This document shows, piece after piece, positions 18,061 to 25,349 of a stretch of 64,000 nucleotides of DNA. Numbering within the stretch: position 1 is the stretch's first letter; each line of letters opens with the position of its first letter. The DNA is from Mycolicibacterium aromaticivorans JS19b1 = JCM 16368. GTDB taxonomy: Bacteria; Actinomycetota; Actinomycetes; Mycobacteriales; Mycobacteriaceae. Location: NCBI RefSeq assembly GCF_000559085.1, contig NZ_JALN02000001.1, positions 2,294,001 to 2,358,000 of the forward strand, in the 5' to 3' direction. A program made the position numbers and the translations under genes. The notes under the pieces are model-generated. The model searched no databases, was not told the DNA's origin, and saw nothing but the letters and a program-made list of their open reading frames with translations.

Positions 18061-18895
18061 CGCCGCCGCGGCGAAGATACGCTTCCTTCGCGCGCGATAG
18101 AACCTCGGCAGGTCTGTCTTCGGCGATGACGCGAATGACCTCCCAACCGAGCCGCTCCAGCATCGGTAGACGGCGAATATCTCGCACATACTGACGCCTA
18201 TCGCTGCGGTGTTGGTCGCCGTCGTACTCGAAAGCCAGCTTGAGATCGCGGTAACCCATGTCCAGGTATGCGATAGGAACTCCGTCGTCAAACACGGGAA
18301 TTTGCGTCTCGGGTCTCGGCAGTCCGCCGTCGATCAGCAGGAGACGAAGCCAGCTTTCTTTTGGGGATGCCGCCCCGGCATCGATCAACGGTAGGAGTTC
18401 GCGTAGTTGCCGGACACCCCTAACCGGGCCATAGTGCTTCATAATCAGTTCGACACTTTCGGAACAGATTGGTGCGACGCGCATTAACGCGTCCAGCCGC
18501 GCGAGAGCCGTCGTGCGCTTCTGATACCGACCAATATCGAAGGCGGTGCGCGCGACAGACGTCACCGGCAAGCCACCCACAGTTGTGACTTCGTCGTCGC
18601 CCACCCGATCCATCCGGACTATCAGCCCAGGTTGTCGTCGTCGTTCACCCACCAGCACTTCGATCGCTACGTCGTCGTCGACCCATTGGGCGCCGTGCAA
18701 TGCCGAGGCGGCTACGCCGCCGATTACACCCGCTCGGTCGGTGTACAGCCACGCACCGAGCGCGCGGTCGCGCATGGATGGCGTGGCGTACTTCGGGACG
18801 TAGACGCCTCGATACATCTGCCGGTACCAACGCTGCAGATCGTGACGGGAGAGGCCGCCGGCCAGCCCTTCCCTACCGAGAAGTACTTCAGTCAT
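18014..18895 (-). CDS. DUF559-domain protein with AbiEi-like N terminus (Rv3714c type)
   Basis: A 293-residue protein. The N-terminal half resembles the antitoxin-type winged-helix of AbiEi-like proteins (LSRHDLQRWYRQMYRGVYVP, then GVIGGVAASALHG). The C-terminal part is a DUF559 / very-short-patch-repair-like nuclease fold: FEYDGDQHRSDRRQYVRD supplies Glu, Asp and Gln-x-His, followed by RLGWEVIRV. Mycobacterial genomes carry many paralogues, and M. tuberculosis has Rv3714c at this place between gatD and recR. No toxin partner is adjacent. The gene is enclosed by 61-bp inverted repeats, and the right-hand arm codes on the + strand for a second copy of the C-terminal tail. Function is not established. 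Confidence 0.75.
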   Translation of the reverse strand: MTEVLLGREGLAGGLSRHDLQRWYRQMYRGVYVPKYATPSMRDRALGAWLYTDRAGVIGGVAASALHGAQWVDDDVAIEVLVGERRRQPGLIVRMDRVGDDEVTTVGGLPVTSVARTAFDIGRYQKRTTALARLDALMRVAPICSESVELIMKHYGPVRGVRQLRELLPLIDAGAASPKESWLRLLLIDGGLPRPETQIPVFDDGVPIAYLDMGYRDLKLAFEYDGDQHRSDRRQYVRDIRRLPMLERLGWEVIRVIAEDRPAEVLSRAKEAYLRRGGAEIDEMTRSTRTFAA

Positions 18896-18928
18896 GTCGG
18901 CATCGTCGCCGCGGGGTCCGACAACTCA

Positions 18929-18989
18929 CCGAGATCGACGAAATGTCGCGATCTACTCGCACTTCTTCTGCGAAGTGTCGGTTTGGGCG
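18929..18989. repeat. Right arm of the inverted repeat; remnant of a second DUF559 gene tail
   Basis: The + strand reads TEIDEMSRSTRTSSAK, a close copy of the tail AEIDEMTRSTRTF at the end of the adjacent DUF559 gene. It is 54/61 identical to the reverse complement of 18000-18060. No body of a second gene is attached. Confidence 0.8.
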
Positions 18990-19036
18990 ATCAGCCGGCT
19001 GCGCGCGTATGGGCGATCAGGCGGCTGCGCGCACTT
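18985..19036. repeat. 26-bp imperfect tandem duplication at the 3' end of the EAL gene
   Basis: The 26-base unit beginning GGGCGATCAGCCGGCTGC at 18985 is repeated at 19011 with a few changes. The second copy contains the stop codon and last codons (EVRAAA) of the EAL gene; the first lies just past the stop and abuts the inverted-repeat arm. Confidence 0.75.
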
Positions 19037-19790
19037 CGGGATTGACGTCGGCCACGCTCTCGAACGTCGGCCTGGCGATGTAGTAACCCTGGAACAGATG
19101 CACACCCAGGTCCTGCAGGCACTCCATCTCTTCGCGGCGTTCGATTCCCTCGGCGATGAGCCCGATCCCCAGCTCCTCGCTCACTTGGACGATGCCTTTG
19201 CAGATGGCCCTTCGCGCCTTGTCCTGATCGACGTCGCGGACCAGACCCATATCGATCTTGACCAGATCCGGCTGGAGATCCGCCAACAGGTTGAGTCCGG
19301 CATACCCGGCGCCGAAGTCATCCATGGCGACGGTGAATCCGCGCTGCCGGTAGTCGGCCACGATCGCCTGCAGGTGTCCGAAGTCCGCGATCTTCTCCGC
19401 CTCGGTGAACTCGAAAACAATGCGGTCGGCAGGAAAGTCGTACGTCTCAGCGGCTTCCAGCGTCGTCCGGATGCAGAGTTCCGGGCGGTAGACGGCGTTG
19501 GGCATGAAATTGACGTTCAATGACGTCGAAATCCCCAACTGGGCCGCCAATCTGATCGCCGTCACACGGCACACCTGATCGAACCGGTACAAGTTGTGGT
19601 GACCGACTTGAGCGAACACCGCCGACGCAGGCTCGTTGCGCACCCCGCGAACCAGCGCTTCTTGCGAGTGGACCTGTTTGGCGCGGCTGTCGAAGATCGG
19701 CTGGAATGCCATCGATATCTCGAAACCCAAACCGGCACCGTCGACGCAGGCCCCGCAGTTCAGTGGGACAAAGTCGTCGGGTCTGGCCAT
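19017..19790 (-). CDS. EAL-domain cyclic-di-GMP phosphodiesterase
   Basis: A 257-residue single-domain EAL protein. The metal and substrate residues are present: SQEALVRG, NVNFMPNA, FEFTEAEK, MDDFGAGYAGLN, LVKIDMGL, AEGIER and FQGYYIARP. There is no membrane span and no sensor domain beyond a short N terminus with CGAC (residues about 13-16), so it is probably a soluble hydrolase of cyclic-di-GMP. It sits between the DUF559 gene and recR, which are adjacent in M. tuberculosis, and ends in a 26-bp tandem duplication. Confidence 0.9.
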   Translation of the reverse strand: MARPDDFVPLNCGACVDGAGLGFEISMAFQPIFDSRAKQVHSQEALVRGVRNEPASAVFAQVGHHNLYRFDQVCRVTAIRLAAQLGISTSLNVNFMPNAVYRPELCIRTTLEAAETYDFPADRIVFEFTEAEKIADFGHLQAIVADYRQRGFTVAMDDFGAGYAGLNLLADLQPDLVKIDMGLVRDVDQDKARRAICKGIVQVSEELGIGLIAEGIERREEMECLQDLGVHLFQGYYIARPTFESVADVNPEVRAAA

Positions 19791-19809
19791 GTAGGCGATC
19801 CTACGGAAG

Positions 19810-20421
19810 CTAAACCATCTGGCGGCGGCCGGACAGAGCGCGGCCCAGCGTCAGCTCATCGGCGAACTCCAGATCGCCACCCATCGGCAAGCCCGAGGCG
19901 ATCCGCGACACCGTCAACCCGGGAATGTCGCGCAGAATCCGCACCAGATAGGTGGCTGTCGCCTCGCCTTCGGTGTTCGGGTCGGTCGCGATGATCACCT
20001 CGGTGATGTCCACCCCGTCGACCCGCTCACCAATCCTGTTGAGCAGCTGGCGAATTCGAAGTTGATCGGGTCCGATGCCGGACAGCGGGTCGAGCGCTCC
20101 GCCAAGCACGTGATAACGCCCGCGGAACTCGCGGGTTCGTTCCACGGCCTGCACATCCTTGGGTTCCTCGACCACACAGACCAGCGCCCCGTCGCGACGT
20201 GCGTCACTGCAGATGCGGCACCGCTCGGCGTCGGAGACGTTGCCGCACACCTCGCAGAACTGCACCCCGTCGCGGACCCTGCCCAGCGCCGCGGTCAGCC
20301 GGTCGATGTCCGGCGGCTCCACCGACAACAGGTGGAACGCGATCCGCTGCGCACTCTTGGGACCGACGCCTGGCAGCTTGCCGAGTTCGTCGATCAGATC
20401 CTGGACGGGTCCTTCGAACAA
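19810..20421 (-). CDS. recR: Recombination mediator protein RecR
   Basis: A 203-residue protein, the usual mycobacterial length. Order of motifs: helix-hairpin-helix [20 protein letters not shown] (residues about 11-30), the four-Cys zinc finger [16 protein letters not shown] (about 57-72), then a Toprim domain with [14 protein letters not shown] and the C-terminal Walker-like region [16 protein letters not shown]. It acts with RecF and RecO to load RecA at gaps. It follows the YbaB gene by 4 bases, the standard ybaB-recR operon. Confidence 0.97.
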   Translation of the reverse strand: MFEGPVQDLIDELGKLPGVGPKSAQRIAFHLLSVEPPDIDRLTAALGRVRDGVQFCEVCGNVSDAERCRICSDARRDGALVCVVEEPKDVQAVERTREFRGRYHVLGGALDPLSGIGPDQLRIRQLLNRIGERVDGVDITEVIIATDPNTEGEATATYLVRILRDIPGLTVSRIASGLPMGGDLEFADELTLGRALSGRRQMV

Positions 20422-20425
20422 CGCG

Positions 20426-20806
20426 TCAGGCCCCCGGAATGCCTGGGGCCTGCCCGGCCAGCGGGCCGAGGTGGGTCTGGGCCAGGATCGTGAATTGGCG
20501 AGCCGAGTCGGCGAGCGCGCCGACGATCAGGTCCTGCAGCGTCTCGACGTCATCGGGGTTGACGACCTTCGGGTCGATGCGGATCCCGACGACCTCGCCG
20601 CTGCCCTTCATCGTCACCTGCACCAGACCGCCGCCGGCCTGACCGTGCACCTCGGCAGCGGCCAGCGCGGCCTGCGCCTCCATCAGTTTCTGCTGCATCT
20701 CCTGGGCCTGCGCCAGCGCGGCCTGCAGACCGGGCATAACCTGGTCGCGCATCTGCTCCGCCTGCTCGCGAAAACCTTCGAGGTTCGGAATCTCACCGGG
20801 TTGCAT
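20426..20806 (-). CDS. YbaB/EbfC family nucleoid-associated protein
   Basis: A 126-residue protein with a central amphipathic helix rich in Gln, Glu and Ala ([29 protein letters not shown]) followed by [19 protein letters not shown], the conserved YbaB core. It forms dimers that bind DNA. GGAG sits a few bases upstream of ATG 20806. It is first in an operon with recR (Rv3716c-recR order). Confidence 0.93.
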   Translation of the reverse strand: MQPGEIPNLEGFREQAEQMRDQVMPGLQAALAQAQEMQQKLMEAQAALAAAEVHGQAGGGLVQVTMKGSGEVVGIRIDPKVVNPDDVETLQDLIVGALADSARQFTILAQTHLGPLAGQAPGIPGA

Positions 20807-20895
20807 GACAGTCTCCTTGCGTCTCGGTCTCGACTTGGTTTCGCCTGCGAATTCGGGCAGTCAGCGACTTCAAGACTAGACGGCGAAGAGTTACG

Positions 20896-21669
20896 GTGAC
20901 GCGCGTGCTTATGTCCGCCCGAGCTCGTGTCGTGGCCGCAGCATGCACCAGCGTCATGCTGGTTGTGTCGACGGTGACCAGTCCGCTTGCCCATGCCGCG
21001 CCGAACAGCATCGCCGGGATGATCGTGTTCCTCGATCCCGGCCACAACGGCGCCAACGACGCTTCCCTGACCAAGCAGGTGCCGACCGGCCGTGGCGGCA
21101 CCAAGGACTGCCAGACGTCGGGCACCACCACCAACGACGGTTTCCCCGAGCACACCTTCAACTGGGACACCGTGCTGCTGATCCGCCAAATGCTGACTCA
21201 GCTCGGCGTGCGCACCGCGATGTCCCGCGGGAACGACAACCAGGTGGCCGCCTGCGTCGATGAGCGCGCCGCGATGGCCAACGCGCTCAAGCCGAACGCG
21301 ATCGTGTCGATTCACGCCGACGGGGGCCCGGCCACCGGGCGCGGTTTCCACGTCAACTACTCCAGCCCGCCGTTGAATGAGGCCCAGGCCGGCCCGTCGG
21401 TGCAGCTCGCCCGCGCGATGCGTGACCAGATGGTCGCGGCCGGGATCCCGGCCGCCAACTACATCGGCTCCGACGGTCTCTACGGCCGTGCCGACCTCGC
21501 CGGGCTCAACCTCGCCCAGTACCCGTCGGTGCTGGTCGAGTGCGGCAACATGAAAAATCCGGCCGACTCGGAACTGATGGAGAGCCCAGAGGGTCGCCAG
21601 AAATACGCTACCGCCGTCGTTTCGGGCATCGCGGCGTTCCTGGCCACCCAGCCGGCGCGCGCCAGCTAG
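20896..21669 (+). CDS. N-acetylmuramoyl-L-alanine amidase, secreted (Rv3717/Ami1 type)
   Basis: A 257-residue exported zinc amidase of the Amidase_3 fold that cuts the bond between MurNAc and L-Ala. The signal peptide covers about residues 1-35 (VVAAACTSVMLVVSTVTSPL, then AHA). Zinc ligands are His in FLDPGHNG, Glu in PEHTFNWDT, and His in VSIHADGG; the catalytic Glu lies in LVECGNM near the end. Unlike CwlM there is no peptidoglycan-binding repeat. GTG 20896 is used; ATG 20911 is an option. It converges with the SRPBCC gene, sharing 4 bases at the stops. Confidence 0.92.
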   Translation: MTRVLMSARARVVAAACTSVMLVVSTVTSPLAHAAPNSIAGMIVFLDPGHNGANDASLTKQVPTGRGGTKDCQTSGTTTNDGFPEHTFNWDTVLLIRQMLTQLGVRTAMSRGNDNQVAACVDERAAMANALKPNAIVSIHADGGPATGRGFHVNYSSPPLNEAQAGPSVQLARAMRDQMVAAGIPAANYIGSDGLYGRADLAGLNLAQYPSVLVECGNMKNPADSELMESPEGRQKYATAVVSGIAAFLATQPARAS

Positions 21670-22112
21670 GCCGTTCCGGCCTCGACGGTCTTCTTGAGGT
21701 TGCCCAGCAGCTCATCCTGGATACGGCGCAGGCCCAGCGGCGCGAACGTCTTCTCGAAGAAGCCGCCGATGCCGCCGGCGCCTGTCCACGTCGTCTTGAG
21801 GGTGACGCTGGAGCCCGGGCCAGCGGGTGCGACGGTCCAGTTGATCACCATCGAGGAATTCGCGTCCTTCTCGATGACGGTGTGGCCGGCGACATCGACC
21901 ACGGCCTGCACCTCCCGCACGCGCGACTTGGTGGCCTGCAGCTTCCACTTGGCGACCGTGCCCTGGCCCCTGCCGCCCTGCAGCACCTGGTATTCGCTGT
22001 ACTGCGGCGAGAGGATCTTCGGGCGGACGTTCTGGTAGTCGGCGATCGCGTCGAGCACGGCGGCCGGTTCGGCGTCGATCAAGATCGAACTTGCGGCGCT
22101 GACCTGTCCCAT
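21666..22112 (-). CDS. SRPBCC-fold protein (Rv3718c type)
   Basis: A 148-residue protein of the START/Bet v1 superfamily (polyketide cyclase-like). It begins MGQVSAASSILIDAEPAAVL with the typical DAIADYQN helix, and the long C-terminal helix GGIGGFFEKTFAPLGLRR closes the cavity. Such proteins bind hydrophobic ligands; none is known for this one. Orthologue position matches Rv3718c. Confidence 0.85.
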   Translation of the reverse strand: MGQVSAASSILIDAEPAAVLDAIADYQNVRPKILSPQYSEYQVLQGGRGQGTVAKWKLQATKSRVREVQAVVDVAGHTVIEKDANSSMVINWTVAPAGPGSSVTLKTTWTGAGGIGGFFEKTFAPLGLRRIQDELLGNLKKTVEAGTA

Positions 22113-22202
22113 CAGGTGAAACTCCTCGGGTGACGGCGGGTTGCGGTGTGATCCATCAGCCGTGCGGTCGCATCGGCTGTGGCTGCGGACTAGCGTAGTC
22201 GT

Positions 22203-23585
22203 GTGTCTGTTTCAGCAGCACTGTCAGCTCATGCCCAGGGCGTGGAGCGGCTTCTGGCCAGCTACCGCGCCATCCCTGCGAACGCGCCCGTACGTCTGGC
22301 GAAACCGACGTCCAACCTGTTCCGCGCACGCGCCAAGAGCACCGCGCCCGGGTTGGACATCTCCGGGCTCACCAACGTGATATCCGTCGACCAGGCCGCC
22401 AGGACAGCCGATGTCGCCGGCATGTGCACCTACGAGGACCTGGTCGACGCGACCCTGCCCTACGGCCTGTCCCCGCTGGTGGTTCCGCAGCTCAAGACCA
22501 TCACCCTCGGTGGTGCGGTGACCGGGCTGGGGATCGAGTCGGCGTCGTTCCGCAACGGTCTGCCGCACGAGTCCGTGATCGAGATGGACATCTTGACCGG
22601 CTCGGGTGAAGTGATCACCGCAAGCCGAGATCAGCATCCGGACTTGTTCCGGAGCTTTCCCAATTCCTATGGCACACTTGGCTATTCGGTGCGCTTGAAG
22701 ATCGAGCTCGAGCCGGTGAAGCCGTTCGTCGCGCTCAAGCACCTGCGGTTCCACTCGCTGGCCGACCTGCTCGCCGCGATGGACCGGATCATCGAGACCG
22801 GCGGATACGACGGCACCCGGGTCGACTACCTCGACGGCGTGGTGTTCAGCGCCGACGAGAGCTATCTGTGCCTGGGCGTGCAGACTCCCACCGCCGGAGC
22901 GGTCAGTGATTACACCGGCCAGGGCATCTACTACCGCTCGATCCAGCATGCCGGGGAGAACGGGGCGGTCAAGGACGACCGGCTGACCATTCACGACTAC
23001 CTGTGGCGCTGGGACACCGATTGGTTCTGGTGCTCGCGGGCCTTCGGCGCGCAGAACCCGAAGATCCGCCGGTGGTGGCCGCGGCGCTACCGGCGGAGCA
23101 GCTTTTACTGGAAGCTGATCGGCTACGACCAGCGGTTCAACATCGCCGACCGGATCGAGGCCCGGCACGGCCGTCCGCCGCTGGAGCGAATAGTGCAGGA
23201 CGTCGAGGTGCCGATCGAGCGCTGCGTCGAATTCCTGGACTGGTTCCTGACCAACATCCCGATCGAGCCGCTGTGGTTGTGCCCGCTTCGGCTACGCGAT
23301 CCGGCGGGCTGGCCGCTGTACCCGCTGCGCGCCGGTCACAGCTACGTCAACATCGGGTTCTGGTCCTCGGTGCCGATGGGGCCCACTCCCGGCCACACGA
23401 ACCGCCTGATTGAAGAGCAGATCGGCAAGCTCGACGGGCACAAGTCGCTGTATTCCGACGCCTTTTACAGCCGGGAAGAGTTTGACAATCTCTACGGCGG
23501 CGAAACCTATAAGACCGTAAAAAAGACATACGACCCTGATTCACGGCTGCTGGACCTGTATGCAAAGGCGGTGCAACGACAATGA
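22203..23585 (+). CDS. bfaA: FAD-binding oxidoreductase for 10-methyl (tuberculostearic) fatty acid synthesis (Rv3719 / BfaA / TmsA type)
   Basis: A 460-residue flavoprotein of the PCMH (FAD-binding type 4) family related to sterol Delta24 reductases. The FAD segment reads VVPQLKTITLGGAVTGLGIE near residues 95-114, with SFRNGLPHESVIEMDIL after it. It overlaps by 4 nt (ATGA) a methyltransferase gene. In related actinobacteria this gene pair makes 10-methylstearic acid: the methyltransferase adds a methylene group to oleoyl chains and the oxidoreductase reduces it. The pair order, lengths and overlap match Rv3719-Rv3720. Start is GTG 22203. Confidence 0.85.
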   Translation: MSVSAALSAHAQGVERLLASYRAIPANAPVRLAKPTSNLFRARAKSTAPGLDISGLTNVISVDQAARTADVAGMCTYEDLVDATLPYGLSPLVVPQLKTITLGGAVTGLGIESASFRNGLPHESVIEMDILTGSGEVITASRDQHPDLFRSFPNSYGTLGYSVRLKIELEPVKPFVALKHLRFHSLADLLAAMDRIIETGGYDGTRVDYLDGVVFSADESYLCLGVQTPTAGAVSDYTGQGIYYRSIQHAGENGAVKDDRLTIHDYLWRWDTDWFWCSRAFGAQNPKIRRWWPRRYRRSSFYWKLIGYDQRFNIADRIEARHGRPPLERIVQDVEVPIERCVEFLDWFLTNIPIEPLWLCPLRLRDPAGWPLYPLRAGHSYVNIGFWSSVPMGPTPGHTNRLIEEQIGKLDGHKSLYSDAFYSREEFDNLYGGETYKTVKKTYDPDSRLLDLYAKAVQRQ

Positions 23586-24892
23586 CGACCTTTCGTGAGA
23601 ACGAGGCGCATGCGCCCGGAAAGTTCAAACTGGCCGAGATCCTCGAGATCTTCACTGCCGGTGGAGAACTGCCGCTGAAGTTCACCGCTTACGACGGCAG
23701 TTCCGCGGGGCCCGATGACGCCTCGCTGGGCCTGGACCTGCTGACCCCGCGGGGGACCACGTATCTGGCGACCGCCCCCGGCGATCTGGGCCTGGCCCGC
23801 GCCTACGTCTCAGGTGACCTCGAAATGCAGGGCGTACATCCCGGGGATCCGTACGACCTGCTGCGGGCGCTCTCCCACCAGTTGGATTTCAAGCGGCCGC
23901 CCGCGCGAGTTCTGGTCGATATCGTGCGCTCGATCGGTATCGAGCACCTCAAGCCGATCGCCCCGCCGCCGCAGGAAGCGCTGCCGCGGTGGCGCCGCGT
24001 CGCAGAAGGCCTGCGGCACAGCAAGAAGCGTGACGCCGACGCCATCCACCACCACTACGACGTGTCAAACACGTTCTACGAGTGGGTCCTCGGGCCGTCG
24101 ATGACCTACACGTGTGCCTGCTACCCGAACGCGGACGCGACGCTGGAGGAGGCGCAGGAGAACAAGTACCGGCTGGTGTTCGAGAAACTGCGGTTGAAGC
24201 CCGGCGACCGTCTGCTCGATGTCGGCTGCGGCTGGGGTGGCATGGTGCGCTATGCGGCGAAGCACGGGGTGAAGGCGATCGGTGTGACGCTCTCCCGGGA
24301 GCAGGCCGCCTGGGCTCAAAAGGCCATCGCCGAGCAGGGCCTGGCCGACCTGGCTGAGGTCCGCCACAGCGACTACCGCGACGTGCTGGAGAGTGGCTTC
24401 GACGCGGTGTCGTCGATCGGGCTGACCGAGCACATCGGGGTGGCCAACTACCCAGCGTACTTCGGCTTCCTGAAAACCAAGCTGCGCGTCGGCGGCTTGC
24501 TGCTCAACCACTGCATCACCCGCCCCGACAACAGGGCCACTGCCACCGGGGGATTCATCGACCGCTACGTGTTCCCCGATGGCGAACTGACCGGCTCGGG
24601 CCGCATCATCACCGAAGCCCAGGACGCCGGGCTGGAGGTGGTGCACGAGGAGAACCTTCGCCACCACTACGCGCTGACATTGCGCGACTGGTGCCGCAAT
24701 CTCGTCGAGCACTGGGACGAAGCCGTCGAAGAGGTCGGGCTGGCCACCGCCAAAGTGTGGGGCCTGTACATGGCCGGTTCCCGGCTCGGCTTCGAGACCA
24801 ATGTCGTTCAGCTGCACCAGGTTCTGGCTGTGAAGCTCGACGAGAAGGGCGGCGACGCGGGGCTGCCGCTGCGGCCGTGGTGGACGGCGTAG
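23582..24892 (+). CDS. bfaB: SAM-dependent fatty-acid methyltransferase (Rv3720 / BfaB / TmsB type, CFA synthase family)
   Basis: A 436-residue methyltransferase of the cyclopropane-fatty-acid synthase family. The SAM pocket is LLDVGCGWGGMVRYA (about residue 213), followed by GVTLSREQAAW and SSIGLTEHIG. Upstream, HHHYDVSNTFYEWVLG and MTYTCACY are the usual phospholipid/bicarbonate-site segments. Its partner is the overlapping FAD oxidoreductase; together they fit synthesis of tuberculostearic acid in membrane phospholipids. A simple cyclopropane synthase is the alternative but does not explain the partner. Confidence 0.85.
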   Translation: MTTFRENEAHAPGKFKLAEILEIFTAGGELPLKFTAYDGSSAGPDDASLGLDLLTPRGTTYLATAPGDLGLARAYVSGDLEMQGVHPGDPYDLLRALSHQLDFKRPPARVLVDIVRSIGIEHLKPIAPPPQEALPRWRRVAEGLRHSKKRDADAIHHHYDVSNTFYEWVLGPSMTYTCACYPNADATLEEAQENKYRLVFEKLRLKPGDRLLDVGCGWGGMVRYAAKHGVKAIGVTLSREQAAWAQKAIAEQGLADLAEVRHSDYRDVLESGFDAVSSIGLTEHIGVANYPAYFGFLKTKLRVGGLLLNHCITRPDNRATATGGFIDRYVFPDGELTGSGRIITEAQDAGLEVVHEENLRHHYALTLRDWCRNLVEHWDEAVEEVGLATAKVWGLYMAGSRLGFETNVVQLHQVLAVKLDEKGGDAGLPLRPWWTA

Positions 24893-24894
24893 AC

Positions 24895-25266
24895 CTAGAC
24901 GGCCGATCCGGGTAGCTGACCGCAGCGGTTCTTGATGTCCAGCAACGGTTGTCGGATTCCGGTCATGTCAGAGGCCGTCTGCGGATTGGCGGCCATGTAG
25001 GCCTTTACCCGCTGAAGTACCTGCGCCCGGGGAACACCGGCCAGGCTGGTGAAGAACGCGTTCACGTCGGGATGGGTGAACAGGTACGCGGACGTCGCTG
25101 CCTGGACGCCCATTCGTACGCCTTCCAAATCGGCCGCGGTGCAGTTCGGCGGTGGCGGCGGCGCATCGGGATCTGCTGCCGCAGAGGGAATTTGGCCGAA
25201 CAAAGCCACTGCCAGCGCGCCGCATGCAGCGAGCGTTACCGCGGTTCGACGAAAGTCGAGGATCAT
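24895..25266 (-). CDS. Secreted hemophore-related (heme-binding) protein
   Basis: A 123-residue exported protein. ATG 25266 is preferred because it gives a normal signal peptide (MILDFRRTAVTLAACGALAV, ending AAADPDA near residue 33); the frame is open further upstream without sense. The mature helical part has the pattern of mycobacterial Rv0203-like hemophores: a Cys in PPNCTAADLEGV, ATSAYLFTHPDVNAFFTSL, and a second Cys in IKNRCGQL. Heme binding is known for family members, not shown here. It is convergent with the methyltransferase gene. Confidence 0.72.
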   Translation of the reverse strand: MILDFRRTAVTLAACGALAVALFGQIPSAAADPDAPPPPPNCTAADLEGVRMGVQAATSAYLFTHPDVNAFFTSLAGVPRAQVLQRVKAYMAANPQTASDMTGIRQPLLDIKNRCGQLPGSAV

Positions 25267-25349
25267 GCACCGACGGTAAAGGTGCCGACACACAAGCGCT
25301 TCACAGCACAGCAGATCCACAGCGGACCACGAGACCGCACACAGAACTG

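Noticed and set aside
18000..18989. A complete insertion sequence bounded by the 61-bp inverted repeats
   Set aside because: No transposase is inside, no target-site duplication flanks the arms, and the left arm is coding sequence of the DUF559 gene itself; only a non-autonomous unit or a rearrangement scar remains possible.
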